64,000 bases of DNA from Actinomadura rudentiformis (GCF_008923185.1 NZ_WBMT01000008.1:248001-312000), one strand, 5' to 3'; positions 10,234 to 20,839 are shown, numbered from the stretch's first letter. Notes: a model not told the origin generated them from the sequence alone. Numbers and translations: made by a program.

Positions 10234-10647
10234 ATGAAGCTCGACGTACGCCACCTGGTGACGGGCCGCAGGCTGCTGGTGACCGTGCTCGCCGGAGGCG
10301 TGATCGCCGCCGGTGGGACGGCGACCGCCTTCGCCGCGAGTGGCGACGACGACCGCGCCGAGCAGGCGGCCGAGGTCAAGGCGGTGCAGACGGCCAAGAT
10401 CAGCGCCTCCGACGCGGCGGGCATCGCGCTGCGCACCGTGCCGGGCCACGTGGCCTCGGTGGACTTCGACGACGACCAGGGCAAGGCCGCCTGGGAGGTC
10501 GAGGTGATCGGTAAGGACGGCACGACGCGTGAGCTGTCGGTCGATACCGCCAACGGCAAGGTCCTTTCGAACGTGGCAGACGACCAGGGCGACGACGACG
10601 GCACCGACACCGACGGCACCGACGACCCCGACGGCAACGACGACTGA
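10234..10647 (+). CDS. Secreted PepSY-domain protein with acidic tail
   Basis: 137 residues: a signal segment (about 10-35, ending ATAFAAS), one PepSY domain (about 55-105: ISASDAAGIALRTVPG, then AAWEVEVIGKDG and ELSVDTANGKVLS), then an Asp-rich tail (DDQGDDDGTDTDGTDDPDG). PepSY proteins are often next to two-component systems and are thought to act outside the membrane as inhibitors or ligand binders. A GGAGG site precedes ATG 10234. Divergent from the response regulator and sharing the repeat region, it is the likely main target of that system. Confidence 0.85.
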   Translation: MKLDVRHLVTGRRLLVTVLAGGVIAAGGTATAFAASGDDDRAEQAAEVKAVQTAKISASDAAGIALRTVPGHVASVDFDDDQGKAAWEVEVIGKDGTTRELSVDTANGKVLSNVADDQGDDDGTDTDGTDDPDGNDD

Positions 10648-10660
10648 CCCGTGAAAGCAC

Positions 10661-10692
10661 CGCCCGGCCGCCGAGATCACGGCGGCCGGGCG
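10661..10692. terminator. Bidirectional terminator between PepSY and MFS genes
   Basis: A perfect 13-bp stem, CGCCCGGCCGCCG (10661-10673) against CGGCGGCCGGGCG (10680-10692), with loop AGATCA. It lies between two converging genes and suits both. Confidence 0.85.
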
Positions 10693-10710
10693 TATTCGTT
10701 GTGGTGCTCG

Positions 10711-12294
10711 TCAGGCGGGGACGTGTTCCGGCTCGCCGACGGTGGCGGCCTGCTCGGCTTCGCCGGTGGGGGCCACCCGGCGGAGCGTGATCACCGCGAT
10801 GACCGCGACCGCGGCGATGAGCGCGGCGCAGACGGCGGCGGTGGCGTTCAGCCCGGCGGTGAACGCCTCACGGGCCGAGTCGAGCAGATCGCCTTCGACT
10901 CCGGCGGCGACCGCTCCGGCGAAGGTGTCGCGGACGCCCTCAGGGGCGTTCGCCGGGAGCCCGGCCGCGATCTCGTCGCGGTAGACGGCGGTGCCGACGC
11001 TGCCGAGCGCCGCGATGCCCAGCGCGCCCCCCAGCTCGGTGCTCGTCTCGCTCAGTGCCGAGGCGGAACCGGCCTTCTCCGGTGGCGCGGAGCCGACGAC
11101 CAGTTCGGTGCCGAGCGCCATGGTGGGGGCGCCGCCCACGTACACCAGGATGAAACCGGCGACCAGCAGCGGCAGGCCGGAGCGGGCATCGACCTGGGCG
11201 AGCAGCAGGTAGCCGAACGCGGCGATCACCAGCGAGCCGCTGATCACGTACGCGGGCCGGACACGCCGCACGGCGATCGGCGCCACCAGGGACGAGATCA
11301 CCAGTCCGAGGGCGGCGGGCAGCAACCACAGCCCGGCCTTCAGCGGCGACAGCCCCTCCACCAATTGCAGGTACTGCGTGACGAACAGGTAGATGCCGGC
11401 GACGGCGCCAATACTGATCAGCAGGCTCAGCAGCGCGCCCGAGAAGGCGCGGTCGGCGAACAGGCGCAGGTCCAGCAACGGGTCGTCGAGGTGCCCCTGC
11501 CGCCGGACGAAGAGCACGCCCGCCACCAGGCCGATCACGGCGGCGACCGCGGGCACGGGCTCGGCGCCGTGCTTGACCAGCTCCTTGAGGCCGTAGGTGA
11601 TCGGCAGCATCGTCGCGAGCGACAACAGCACGCTGACCAGATCGAGGCGGCCCGCCCGCGTGTCACGGAACTCCGGCAGCAGGACCGGCGCGGTCACCAG
11701 CAGCACAACCATGATCGGTGTACCGAGCAGGAACACTGAGCCCCACCAGAAGTGCTCCAGCATCAAGCCGCCCACCACAGGGCCGAGCGCGATGCCCACC
11801 GAGAACATCGTCGCCCACAGCCCGATGGCCAGCCCGCGCTGCCGCGCGTCGCGGAACATGTTGCTGATGAGCGACAGCGTGGACGGCATCAGCGTGGCAC
11901 CGGCGATGCCCAGGAGCGTCCGCGCCGCGATCAGCATCTCGGCGGACGTGGCGTACGCGGCGGCCGCCGATGCGGCGCCGAACGCGGCGGCGCCCGTCAT
12001 CAGCAGCCGCCGCCGCCCGATGCGGTCGCCGAGCGTGCCCATCGTCACCAGGAATCCGGCGATCATGAAGCCGTAGATGTCGATGATCCACAGCGTCTGG
12101 GTGCTGCTCGGACGCAGATCCGCGCTCAGTTCGGGCACCGCGAGGTGCAGCACGGTGATGTCCAGGGCTAGCAACAGGGTGGGAAGGGCCAGCACGGCCA
12201 GCCCGATCCATTCCTTGAGCCCGGCACGCGGCCGGGTGTCATATGTGGTCGTCTCAATGGCAGCCATGGGTTGAGCGTCGGAGAGGCCGCTCAT
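10711..12294 (-). CDS. DHA2-family MFS drug efflux transporter (EmrB/QacA type)
   Basis: About 527 residues with 14 predicted membrane helices. Motif A-like GTLGDRIGRRRLL follows TM2, and ALDITVLHLAVPEL in TM1 is the DHA2 signature. These proton antiporters export drugs or natural products. The start is uncertain (ATG 12294 or 12267), with no clear ribosome site. The open frame continues far upstream through the BTAD gene, but that part is antisense shadow. It is divergent from the BTAD regulator, with 11-bp repeats between them, so it is a likely target of that regulator. Confidence 0.88.
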   Translation of the reverse strand: MSGLSDAQPMAAIETTTYDTRPRAGLKEWIGLAVLALPTLLLALDITVLHLAVPELSADLRPSSTQTLWIIDIYGFMIAGFLVTMGTLGDRIGRRRLLMTGAAAFGAASAAAAYATSAEMLIAARTLLGIAGATLMPSTLSLISNMFRDARQRGLAIGLWATMFSVGIALGPVVGGLMLEHFWWGSVFLLGTPIMVVLLVTAPVLLPEFRDTRAGRLDLVSVLLSLATMLPITYGLKELVKHGAEPVPAVAAVIGLVAGVLFVRRQGHLDDPLLDLRLFADRAFSGALLSLLISIGAVAGIYLFVTQYLQLVEGLSPLKAGLWLLPAALGLVISSLVAPIAVRRVRPAYVISGSLVIAAFGYLLLAQVDARSGLPLLVAGFILVYVGGAPTMALGTELVVGSAPPEKAGSASALSETSTELGGALGIAALGSVGTAVYRDEIAAGLPANAPEGVRDTFAGAVAAGVEGDLLDSAREAFTAGLNATAAVCAALIAAVAVIAVITLRRVAPTGEAEQAATVGEPEHVPA

Positions 12295-12322
12295 GGTCCG
12301 CTGATGGTCCGCTGACGGTCGG
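12294..12322. promoter_or_regulatory. 11-bp tandem repeats of SARP-box type between MFS and BTAD regulator
   Basis: TGGTCCG-CTGA occurs twice in exact tandem (12294-12304, 12305-12315), followed by a third related heptamer CGGTCGG with spacer TTAC (12316-12326). Heptamers spaced by four bases, one helical turn apart, are the known binding pattern of SARP regulators. The neighbouring gene encodes just such an N-terminal OmpR-like plus BTAD protein. The repeats overlap the proposed MFS start, so they may act as operator or activator site. Confidence 0.6.
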
Positions 12323-12336
12323 TTACGGTGATCAGC

Positions 12337-15300
12337 ATGCGTTTCGGGGTATTGGGGCCGCTCGCCGTGTGGACGGCTGACGGCGGTACGGTCCAGGTTC
12401 CCGAAGCGAAGGTCCGGGCCCTCCTGGCCGACCTGCTCGTGGATCCGGGACGTCCCGTTCCGGTGGACAGGCTCGCCGACGACCTCTGGGGTGAGGACCT
12501 CCCGGCCAATCCGGCCAACTCCCTGCAGTCCAAGGTGTCGCAGCTGCGTCGCGCCCTGGAACAGGCGGAGCCTGGCGCGCGAGCCCTGGTCGCTTTCAGC
12601 CCGGCCGGTTACCGGCTGCGGGTGGAGGCCGGCGACGTCGACGCCGGGCGGTTCGCGGCGCTGCTCGACCGGGCTCGCGGGACGAGTGACCTCCGTGCCC
12701 GGGCGAGCCTGTTCACGGAGGCGCTGGAGCTGTGGCGTGGCCCCGCGTTCGCCGATTTCGCGGACGCCCCTTTCGCCAGAGCCGCGATCACCAGGCTCGA
12801 AGAGCAGCGGCTGACCGTGCTGGAGGAACGCGCCGAGGTCAGGCTTGAGCTGGGCGAGCACGGCTCGCTGGCGGACGAGCTGAGCGACCTGGTCGCCCGG
12901 CATCCCCTTCGCGAACGGCTGCGCGCCGTTCAGCTGCGGGCTCTGTACCGTGCGGGCAGGCAGAGCGAGGCCTTGGACGGCTACGCCGACCTACGCAAGC
13001 GCCTCGCGGACGAACTGGGCCTTGACCCCAGCCCCGAGCTGGCCGAGCTCCACCAGGCGATCCTCAACCAGGCCCCCGCCCTCGATGCCGTGCCCGCGTC
13101 GGCGCACGGCGCCCGCGCCTCTCTGACGAGCCTGCCTGAGTCACGCCTCCCGGTGCCGCCGACCGGTCTTGTCGGGCGGGAGGACGACGTCGCCCGAGCG
13201 CGCGAGGCACTCGGTACCGCCCGCCTGTTGACGCTCACCGGCCCCGGCGGAGTCGGCAAGACGCGCCTGGCCTTGGAGGTCGCCACGCGGGTCGCCGATG
13301 CCGGGGACTTCCCCGACGGTGTCTGGTTCGTCGAGCTCGCCGGCCGCCGGCCAGACGAGGTGGCCGAAGCGGTCGGCAGGGTCCTGGGAATCCGCGACGA
13401 CGCCTCGGCGGGCCCGGCGGACCGGCTCGTCCAGGCGCTCCGCGACCGCCGGCTGCTGCTGGTCCTGGACAACTGCGAGCATCTCGTCGAGCCGGTCGCC
13501 AAGCTCGTGGAGACGTTGCTCCGGAACGATTCCGGGCTGCGCGTACTGACGACGAGCCAGGAACCGCTGGCCATCGCCGGCGAGGTGGTCCAGGCCGTTC
13601 CGCCGTTGCCGGAGCGCAGCGCGGCGCGGCTGTTCACCGAGCGGGCCTCCGCAGCCGCACCGGGAGCCGATCTGGACGGATCCGGCACGGCCGAGGTGAT
13701 CGCGACGATCTGCCGGCGGCTGGACGGGATCCCGCTGGCACTGGAGCTGGCGGCCACCCGGGTCCGCACCCTCGGCGTGCGCGGGCTCGCAGACCGGCTG
13801 GACGACAGGTTCCGGTTGCTCGCGGCCGGCCGGCGGGACGCCCCCGCACGCCAGCGCACGCTCCGCGCGATGATCGACTGGAGCTGGGAGCTGCTGACCG
13901 AGCCCGAGCGGATCGTGCTGCGGCGGCTGGCCGTGCACGCCGGGGACTGCACGCTGGAGGCGGTCGAGGCGGTCTGTTCGGGTGCCGGGATCGAGGCCGC
14001 CGATGTGCTCGACCTGCTGGCGCGCCTCGTGGATCGTTCGCTGGTCGTCGCCCTGGACGGCCCCGGCGGGCCGCGGTACCGGCTGCTGGAGTCGGTGGCG
14101 GCCTACAGCCTGGAGCAACTGGACGCAGCGGGTGAGACCGAACGCGTGCGGCGGCGGCACCTCGCGTACTACCTCGCGCTCGCGCAGCAAGCCGAACCGT
14201 ATCTGTACGGCTGCGATCAGCGGACCTGGCTGGACCGGCTCGACGCCGAGACCGGCAATCTGCGGGCCGCGCTCGAAAGTGCGACGGAGTACGGCGCGGC
14301 TCCGGACGCCTTGCAGCTCGCCAATGCGTTGACCTGGTACTGGTTCCTGCGCGGCCGCTATCGCGAGGCGTACCGTTCGCTCACGGTGGCGCTGGCCGCG
14401 CACGTGGGGAGTGACGACCCGGGTGTCCGCCGGGCCGCCGCCTGGCGGGCCGGGCTGGCGATGATGATCAGCGACGGGCACTTCGACGACATCCGCAGGG
14501 GAGCGGAGCTGCCTGTCCCCGGCCTGGAGGACGGCGACCCATCCGGTGCGTGGATCGAGGGCGAGCGTGCCCGTGCCCTGTGGTTTCTCAGCTTCGTCCA
14601 TCTGAGCTACGGCGATCTGGCGACGAGTGAACGGCTCGTGGCGAGTGCGCTGGCCGACTTCCGGGCCGCCGGTGACCGCTGGGGCCTGGCGGCCGCGCTG
14701 GCGACGATGGCGGGCCAGGCGACCTTCCGGGGCGACCTCACGACGCTTGATCGCGCCGCCGCCGAGAGCGCCGAGATCTTCGCCGGGGTGGGCGATCGCT
14801 GGGGGCGGCTCCAGGCCGTCGAGTACCTCGGCGCGTACGCCGAGATCGTCGGCGACTACGAGCGGGCCGCCCGGCTGCACGAGGAGGGCGTGCGCGTCGC
14901 CGAGGAGCTGAGCCTCTGGGCGGACGTCTCGTACCGGCTGTCGGGCCTCGGCCGGATCACCATGCTGCAAGGCGACTTCGAGCGGGCCCGCGAGCTCCAT
15001 GAGCGCGCGCGACGCCTTGCCGAGGAACAGTCCAACACGTTCGGCCAGGAGTATGCCGAGATCGGGCTCGCGCTCGTGGCACGCCGCCAGGGACGGCTCG
15101 ACGCGGCCGAAGCCCACCTGCGTGCCTGGCTCGACTGGAACCGCCGGCTGGGAACCCATTCGGGGTTGGTGCTCATCCTGGCCGAGCTGGGCTTCACCGC
15201 CGAGCTGCGCGGGGACGCGGAGCGGGCCCTGGAGTGGCAGCGGGAGGCGGCCGAGACTGCGCGGCACGCGGGTGATCCGCGGGCGACCGCCCTGGCGTTC

Positions 15301-15483
15301 GAAGGCATGGCGGGGGCGCTGTCGCTCGCCGGCGAGTACGAGCGCGCGGCCGAGTCGCTGGACGAGGCCGCACGGCTGCGGGAGGCCGTCGGAGCGCCGC
15401 TGCCGCCGGCCGAACGCGGTGACGTCGAACGCATCGAAGCACGTATCAGGGAAGGCCTTGACGAGACGAGACGGCTCGTCTAG
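12337..15483 (+). CDS. SARP/BTAD STAND regulator with NB-ARC ATPase and TPR-like tail
   Basis: 1048 residues in AfsR-like order. An OmpR-type winged helix comes first (1-90, with LRRALEQ), then a bacterial transcriptional activator domain (about 95-235, ending LGLDPSPELAELHQAIL). The NB-ARC ATPase has Walker A GPGGVGKTR (about 301-309), LLLVLDNCEHL as Walker B and GIPLALELAA as the GxP motif. A long helical repeat region follows (about 600-1040) with AxxxAxxLHEEG-type TPR units. STAND proteins switch on by ligand-driven ATP-bound assembly. The start is ATG 12337 (GTG 12328 also possible) without a ribosome site, so it may be leaderless. It probably acts on the tandem repeats just upstream and on the efflux pump and ABC-F genes (inference). 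Confidence 0.9.
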   Translation: MRFGVLGPLAVWTADGGTVQVPEAKVRALLADLLVDPGRPVPVDRLADDLWGEDLPANPANSLQSKVSQLRRALEQAEPGARALVAFSPAGYRLRVEAGDVDAGRFAALLDRARGTSDLRARASLFTEALELWRGPAFADFADAPFARAAITRLEEQRLTVLEERAEVRLELGEHGSLADELSDLVARHPLRERLRAVQLRALYRAGRQSEALDGYADLRKRLADELGLDPSPELAELHQAILNQAPALDAVPASAHGARASLTSLPESRLPVPPTGLVGREDDVARAREALGTARLLTLTGPGGVGKTRLALEVATRVADAGDFPDGVWFVELAGRRPDEVAEAVGRVLGIRDDASAGPADRLVQALRDRRLLLVLDNCEHLVEPVAKLVETLLRNDSGLRVLTTSQEPLAIAGEVVQAVPPLPERSAARLFTERASAAAPGADLDGSGTAEVIATICRRLDGIPLALELAATRVRTLGVRGLADRLDDRFRLLAAGRRDAPARQRTLRAMIDWSWELLTEPERIVLRRLAVHAGDCTLEAVEAVCSGAGIEAADVLDLLARLVDRSLVVALDGPGGPRYRLLESVAAYSLEQLDAAGETERVRRRHLAYYLALAQQAEPYLYGCDQRTWLDRLDAETGNLRAALESATEYGAAPDALQLANALTWYWFLRGRYREAYRSLTVALAAHVGSDDPGVRRAAAWRAGLAMMISDGHFDDIRRGAELPVPGLEDGDPSGAWIEGERARALWFLSFVHLSYGDLATSERLVASALADFRAAGDRWGLAAALATMAGQATFRGDLTTLDRAAAESAEIFAGVGDRWGRLQAVEYLGAYAEIVGDYERAARLHEEGVRVAEELSLWADVSYRLSGLGRITMLQGDFERARELHERARRLAEEQSNTFGQEYAEIGLALVARRQGRLDAAEAHLRAWLDWNRRLGTHSGLVLILAELGFTAELRGDAERALEWQREAAETARHAGDPRATALAFEGMAGALSLAGEYERAAESLDEAARLREAVGAPLPPAERGDVERIEARIREGLDETRRLV

Positions 15484-15493
15484 TCTCACGGTC

Positions 15494-15517
15494 ATGATGA
15501 TTTTCCTGTTCCTCTGA
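15494..15517 (+). CDS. Leader peptide ORF MMIFLFL upstream of the ABC-F gene
   Basis: ATG ATG ATT TTC CTG TTC CTC TGA encodes seven hydrophobic residues. It starts 10 bp after the BTAD gene stop and ends 95 bp before the ABC-F start. Short leader ORFs of this kind are known in front of ribosome-protection ABC-F genes, where a drug-stalled ribosome on the leader releases expression of the resistance gene. The codons 15504-15512 are complementary to the ABC-F Shine-Dalgarno, which supports a regulatory role. Expression has not been shown, and no strong ribosome site is seen. Confidence 0.6.
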   Translation: MMIFLFL

Positions 15518-15603
15518 TCGCGCCGGGCCGCCTCGCCGCCCCGTGATCCGCAGCCCTTCCGACGGCTCGAATTCGGCCTGCCTTGGCGCGGCCGGGAACA
15601 GGA
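15504..15603 (+). promoter_or_regulatory. Attenuator: leader ORF pairs with ABC-F Shine-Dalgarno
   Basis: TCCTGTTCC (15504-15512), inside the leader ORF, is the exact complement of GGAACAGGA (15595-15603), which contains the AGGAG ribosome site of the ABC-F gene. One G-U pair on each side can extend the helix to 11. In the paired state the ribosome site is hidden, and a ribosome stalled on MMIFLFL would open it. A further 7-bp hairpin, AGACGAG/CTCGTCT (15464-15481), overlaps the end of the BTAD gene. The pairing is seen in sequence; the switch is inferred. Confidence 0.6.
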
Positions 15604-15612
15604 GTGTCTCCT

Positions 15613-17268
<1,656 letters not shown>

Positions 17269-17305
17269 GGTGACGGATGAAAGGGTTGCCGGGGAGGTGG
17301 CATCG

Positions 17306-17815
17306 ATGCAGATCACGCTGGTGCGGGGCGATATCACCGAGCAGGAGGTGGACGCCGTGGTGAACGCGGCGAACTCCTCGCTGCTCGGTGGGGGAGGCGT
17401 CGACGGGGCCATTCATCGCCGGGGCGGCCCGGCGATCCTGGACGAGTGCCGCAAGCTGCGGGCGTCCCACTACGGGGGCGGGCTCCCCACCGGGCAGGCC
17501 GTGGCGACCACGGCCGGGCGGTTGCCCGCCCGCTGGGTGATCCATACGGTCGGGCCGGTCTACTCCTCGTCCGAGGACCGTTCGGACCTGCTGGCCTCCT
17601 GCTACCGGGAGTCGCTGCGTGTGGCCGACGACCTGGGCGTACGGTCCGTGGCGTTCCCCGCCGTCTCGGCCGGGATCTACGGGTGGCCGCTGGACGACGC
17701 CGCGCGCATCGCGGTCGGTACGGTCCGTTCGACGGTCACCAAGGTCACCGACGCGCGGTTCGTGCTGTTCACCGAGGACGCCTACGAGGCGTTCGAGCGG
17801 GCCCTGAATTCCTGA
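17306..17815 (+). CDS. Macrodomain protein (ADP-ribose binding/hydrolase)
   Basis: 169 residues forming a single macrodomain. DITEQEVDAVVNAANSSLLG, GGGVDGAIHRRGG and PAVSAGIYGWP match the ADP-ribose loops of the MacroD/YmdB type, which remove ADP-ribose from proteins or deacetylate O-acetyl-ADP-ribose. The start is ATG 17306, behind a strong GGGGAGG site; the frame extends to 17270 without need. It follows the ABC-F gene by 37 bp on the same strand and may share its transcript. Confidence 0.9.
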   Translation: MQITLVRGDITEQEVDAVVNAANSSLLGGGGVDGAIHRRGGPAILDECRKLRASHYGGGLPTGQAVATTAGRLPARWVIHTVGPVYSSSEDRSDLLASCYRESLRVADDLGVRSVAFPAVSAGIYGWPLDDAARIAVGTVRSTVTKVTDARFVLFTEDAYEAFERALNS

Positions 17816-17818
17816 CGG

Positions 17819-18304
17819 TCAGGTGCTCACTCGACCGCCGGCGTCCTCGATCACGTGCGGCACGATCAGCACCGGCCGCTTGACGTGGTGCAGGACCCGG
17901 TCCGAGACGCTGCCGAGCAGGACGGACTTGACCCGCGCCAGCCCGCGCGTGCCGGTGACCACGAGTGTGGCGTCGATCTCGTCGGCGACGTTCACGATGG
18001 TCGCCCAGATGGGGCCGTTGCTCGACTCGGCGCGCGGGATGACGTCGGTCAGCCCCGCCCTCCGGGCGAGCTCGGCTCCCTCGGCCGCGAACCTCTCGGC
18101 CTGCTGCCGCTCCCGCCGTTCCGCCCCGGCGGCGTCGTCTCCGACGAACGCGGGGGGTGCGGCGGCCGAGGACCTGGCGATCTGCAGGAGCAGCGGCTCC
18201 CAGACGACCAGCACGACGGCCGGTGCCGGGCTCACGTGCCGGCCGGCGAAGTCGATCGCGGCCTTGGCGTCGTCCGAGCCGTCGTACGCGATGAGGATGG
18301 TCAT
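17819..18304 (-). CDS. Universal stress protein (UspA family, ATP-binding type)
   Basis: 161 residues, one Usp domain. It starts TILIAYDGSDDAKAAI with the nucleotide-contacting Asp and ends with the ATP loop GTRGLARVKSVLLGSVS (G-x2-G-x9-G-S), then VLIVP. Such proteins are small cytosolic dimers that bind ATP and accumulate under stress. It converges with the macrodomain gene, with only 3 bp between the two stops and no hairpin seen. Confidence 0.9.
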   Translation of the reverse strand: MTILIAYDGSDDAKAAIDFAGRHVSPAPAVVLVVWEPLLLQIARSSAAAPPAFVGDDAAGAERRERQQAERFAAEGAELARRAGLTDVIPRAESSNGPIWATIVNVADEIDATLVVTGTRGLARVKSVLLGSVSDRVLHHVKRPVLIVPHVIEDAGGRVST

Positions 18305-18375
18305 GCCTCAGTCATGTCCCGAGCAGGGAGAACGAACACCCCAAGAAACAAACATCCCGAGAACGGGGCGACCTC

Positions 18376-19170
18376 TCAGGCTCGCGCCGACTCCGCCGGA
18401 CGGCCGGGACCGGGCGGCCCGGCGAAGGCCTGCGCCACATCCAGCCACCGGTCGGCGTCCGGCCCGTCGGCCGTCACGGCGAGGTCGGCGCGGTTGCGCC
18501 GCTGCGTCACCAGCAGGCAGAAGTCCAGCGCCGGTCCGGTCACCGACTGCGCGGCGTCCGCCGGGCCCCACGTCCACTCCTCGCCGTCAGGGGACGTGAG
18601 GGCCACGCGGAACTCGGCATCGGGCGGCGTGAGCCCCCGGACGTTGAACGCGAAGTCCCGTGTCCGCACGCCGATGTGGGCGACGTGGCGCAGCCGGTGG
18701 GTCGGCTCGCGCCGCACGCTCAGCGCGTCGGCGACGTCCTGGCCGTGCGCCCAGGTCTCCATCAGGCGGGCCGTGGCCATCGAGGCCGCGCTCATCGGCG
18801 GGCCGAACCACGGCAGCCGGGTGCCTGCGGGCACCGCCGCCAGTGCCGCCACGATCTGGCGCCGGCCCGTCCGCCAGCGTTCGAGAAGCCGTGCCGGATC
18901 GTCGGCGGCGCCGTCGGCCGCCCCTGCCTCCACGAACCCGCCGGGATCTGCCAGCGCCTCGGCGACGATCCCGTTGAACGCCTCCTCGTCCGTGGCCGCC
19001 GCGATCGACTGGTCGTCGGTCCAGGCGAGATGGGCGATCTGGTGGGCGATCGTCCAGCCTTCGGCGGGTGTCGGGGTGGCCCATGCGTCGGCGGGAAGCG
19101 GCGCGACCAGCGCGTCGAGCGCGTCACCCTCGGCGGTGAGGTCCGCGAGAAGCGAGGTGAGATCCGGCAT
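18376..19170 (-). CDS. TIGR03084 family protein (mycothiol-dependent/DinB-like)
   Basis: 264 residues. The N-terminal DinB/MDMPI helical bundle carries WTIAHQIAHLAWTDD (about 40-54), giving one metal-binding histidine, and ETWAHGQDVADAL, giving the HxxD pair. The C-terminal part is a SCP2-like sheet domain. The group is related to mycothiol-dependent maleylpyruvate isomerase. The start is taken at ATG 19170; a GTG at 19185 is possible. The acyl-CoA synthetase gene lies upstream on the same strand with a 52-bp gap, so the two may form one transcript. The function is not established. Confidence 0.75.
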   Translation of the reverse strand: MPDLTSLLADLTAEGDALDALVAPLPADAWATPTPAEGWTIAHQIAHLAWTDDQSIAAATDEEAFNGIVAEALADPGGFVEAGAADGAADDPARLLERWRTGRRQIVAALAAVPAGTRLPWFGPPMSAASMATARLMETWAHGQDVADALSVRREPTHRLRHVAHIGVRTRDFAFNVRGLTPPDAEFRVALTSPDGEEWTWGPADAAQSVTGPALDFCLLVTQRRNRADLAVTADGPDADRWLDVAQAFAGPPGPGRPAESARA

Positions 19171-19222
19171 GCCGCCAGCATTCACCGTCGGACCCCATCG
19201 CGTACAGACCCCGAACCGAATC

Positions 19223-20839
19223 TCATTCTGAAGCGACGGCGGCGCGCGCGGCCGCGTAGTCGGCCTTGCCGTTGGGCAGGCGCAGGCCCTGCTCCGTCCG
19301 CAGGAACGCCTTGGGGATCTTGTAGCGGGCGAGATGGGCGGCGCAGCCCTCCCTGAGGTCGTCGTCGGTCGGCGCCGCGTCGCGGTCGAGGCGCAGGACC
19401 GCGACGATCTCGGTGCCCCAGCGTTCGCTCGGCCGGCCGACGACCAGCGCGTCGGCCACCCCGGGGAGATCGCGCAGCACGGTCTCGACCTCCTCGGCGA
19501 AGACCTTCTCGCCGCCGGTGTTGATCGTGGTCGCCTCGCGTCCGTGCACCTCGACGGTGCCGTCCGCGCGGAGCCGGGCCCTGTCGCCCGCCACCACGAG
19601 GCGCTCGCCGTCGAGGACGATGAACGTCGCGGCGGTCTTGACCGGGTCGTTCAGGTAGCCGAGTGGCAGCAGGCCGCCTTTGGCCAGCCAGCCCAGTTCG
19701 TCCTCGCCAGGTGAGAGCTTGCGGCTGCGGTCCGCGCTCAGGACCGCGGTGCCGGGCGCCGGGACGAACGCACGGTCCGCCGGGCCGCGCCGGGTCACCG
19801 CGAAGCCCGACTCGGAGGAGCCGAGGACGTCGTGGATGTGCGCGTCCGGCAGGTGATCGAGAAGCCGCCGCTTGACGTCCGGGCTGATGCCCGCGGCCGA
19901 GTTGAGCAGCGTGCGCACCGTGGACAGGTCGTAGGAGCCGCGGTCCAGCTCTTCGACGACAGGGCGGGCGAACGCGTCGCCGACCATGAGCATGCGCGTG
20001 ACGCGCTCGCGTTCCGCGGTGGCGAGCAGGTCAGCGGCGTCCAGCCCGTCCACGCGCCCGGGGAAGACCACGCATCCGCCGCCGCACCAGCCGCCGAGCG
20101 CCGACCATGTCCCCGTCCCGTGCATGAGCGGCGGACCGATCAGCACCCGATGGCGGCCCTTGACGGCGCGTTCGACGGCCTCCTCCAGATCCGTGATGGG
20201 GGTGCCGTCACGGCGGGCCATCCCGAGCGGGCCGGTCATGAGGTCGCCGATCCGCCACAGCACGCCCTTGGGAAGGCCGGTCGTCCCGCCGGTGTAGAGG
20301 ATGTGCAGGTCACCTGCGTCCGGCCGTACGTCCAGGGGCTCCGGAGACACCGAGGCGAGGGCCGTCTCGTAGTCGAGGGCTCCTGGGAGCAGGTCTTCAC
20401 CGGAGTCGTCGGCGACCTGGAGGAGGAGCGGTGCCGCGTCCAGGCGTTTGGCCACGCGGCCGATGGTGGCGGCGAAGCGCGCGTGGAAGAGGATCGCGGT
20501 GGGCCGGGCGTCCGTGAAGAGCTGGGCCAGCTCGCCGTCCACGTACCGGTAGTTGACGTTGAACGCGGAGGCCCGGGCCTTGTGCGCGCCGAGCAGGCCC
20601 TCCAGGTACTCCGGGCCATTGTGGAGATAGAGCGCCAGGTGGTCGTGCGGGGACTCCCACGGCTCGGTGGCACGGCCGTGGCGGCCCAACCCGTGCTCGT
20701 GCAGGACGCGCGCCAGCCGCCTGCTCCGTTCGCCGACCTCGCGCCAGGTCATCCGGCCACCTCGCCAGACCAGGCACTCGCGGTCGGGGATCGCGGCAGC
20801 GATCGCCTCATGCAGGGTGGCCAGGTCGAGCTGGGGCAT
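19223..20839 (-). CDS. Acyl-CoA synthetase (AMP-binding, ANL superfamily)
   Basis: 538 residues. The phosphate loop YTGGTTGLPKG lies near residue 182. A5-type VLGSSESG, A7-type VVAGDRARLRADG and the C-terminal KIPKAFLRTEQGLRLPNGKADY contain the hinge and the catalytic lysine. ANL enzymes activate carboxylic acids through acyl-AMP; this branch is typical of fatty-acid or steroid side-chain CoA ligases in actinomycetes. The start is ATG 20839 behind GGAGGA. It is divergent from the methyltransferase-like gene at 20931. Confidence 0.9.
   Translation of the reverse strand: MPQLDLATLHEAIAAAIPDRECLVWRGGRMTWREVGERSRRLARVLHEHGLGRHGRATEPWESPHDHLALYLHNGPEYLEGLLGAHKARASAFNVNYRYVDGELAQLFTDARPTAILFHARFAATIGRVAKRLDAAPLLLQVADDSGEDLLPGALDYETALASVSPEPLDVRPDAGDLHILYTGGTTGLPKGVLWRIGDLMTGPLGMARRDGTPITDLEEAVERAVKGRHRVLIGPPLMHGTGTWSALGGWCGGGCVVFPGRVDGLDAADLLATAERERVTRMLMVGDAFARPVVEELDRGSYDLSTVRTLLNSAAGISPDVKRRLLDHLPDAHIHDVLGSSESGFAVTRRGPADRAFVPAPGTAVLSADRSRKLSPGEDELGWLAKGGLLPLGYLNDPVKTAATFIVLDGERLVVAGDRARLRADGTVEVHGREATTINTGGEKVFAEEVETVLRDLPGVADALVVGRPSERWGTEIVAVLRLDRDAAPTDDDLREGCAAHLARYKIPKAFLRTEQGLRLPNGKADYAAARAAVASE

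Noticed and set aside
12295..12903. The MFS frame stays open far upstream, giving a 730-residue form.
   Set aside because: This part is antisense to the OmpR/BTAD domains of the regulator. MFS homology begins at the first membrane helix near 12220.
13141..15495. A 784-codon minus-strand frame opposite the BTAD regulator.
   Set aside because: No domain, no ribosome site. The plus strand encodes a clear NB-ARC protein.
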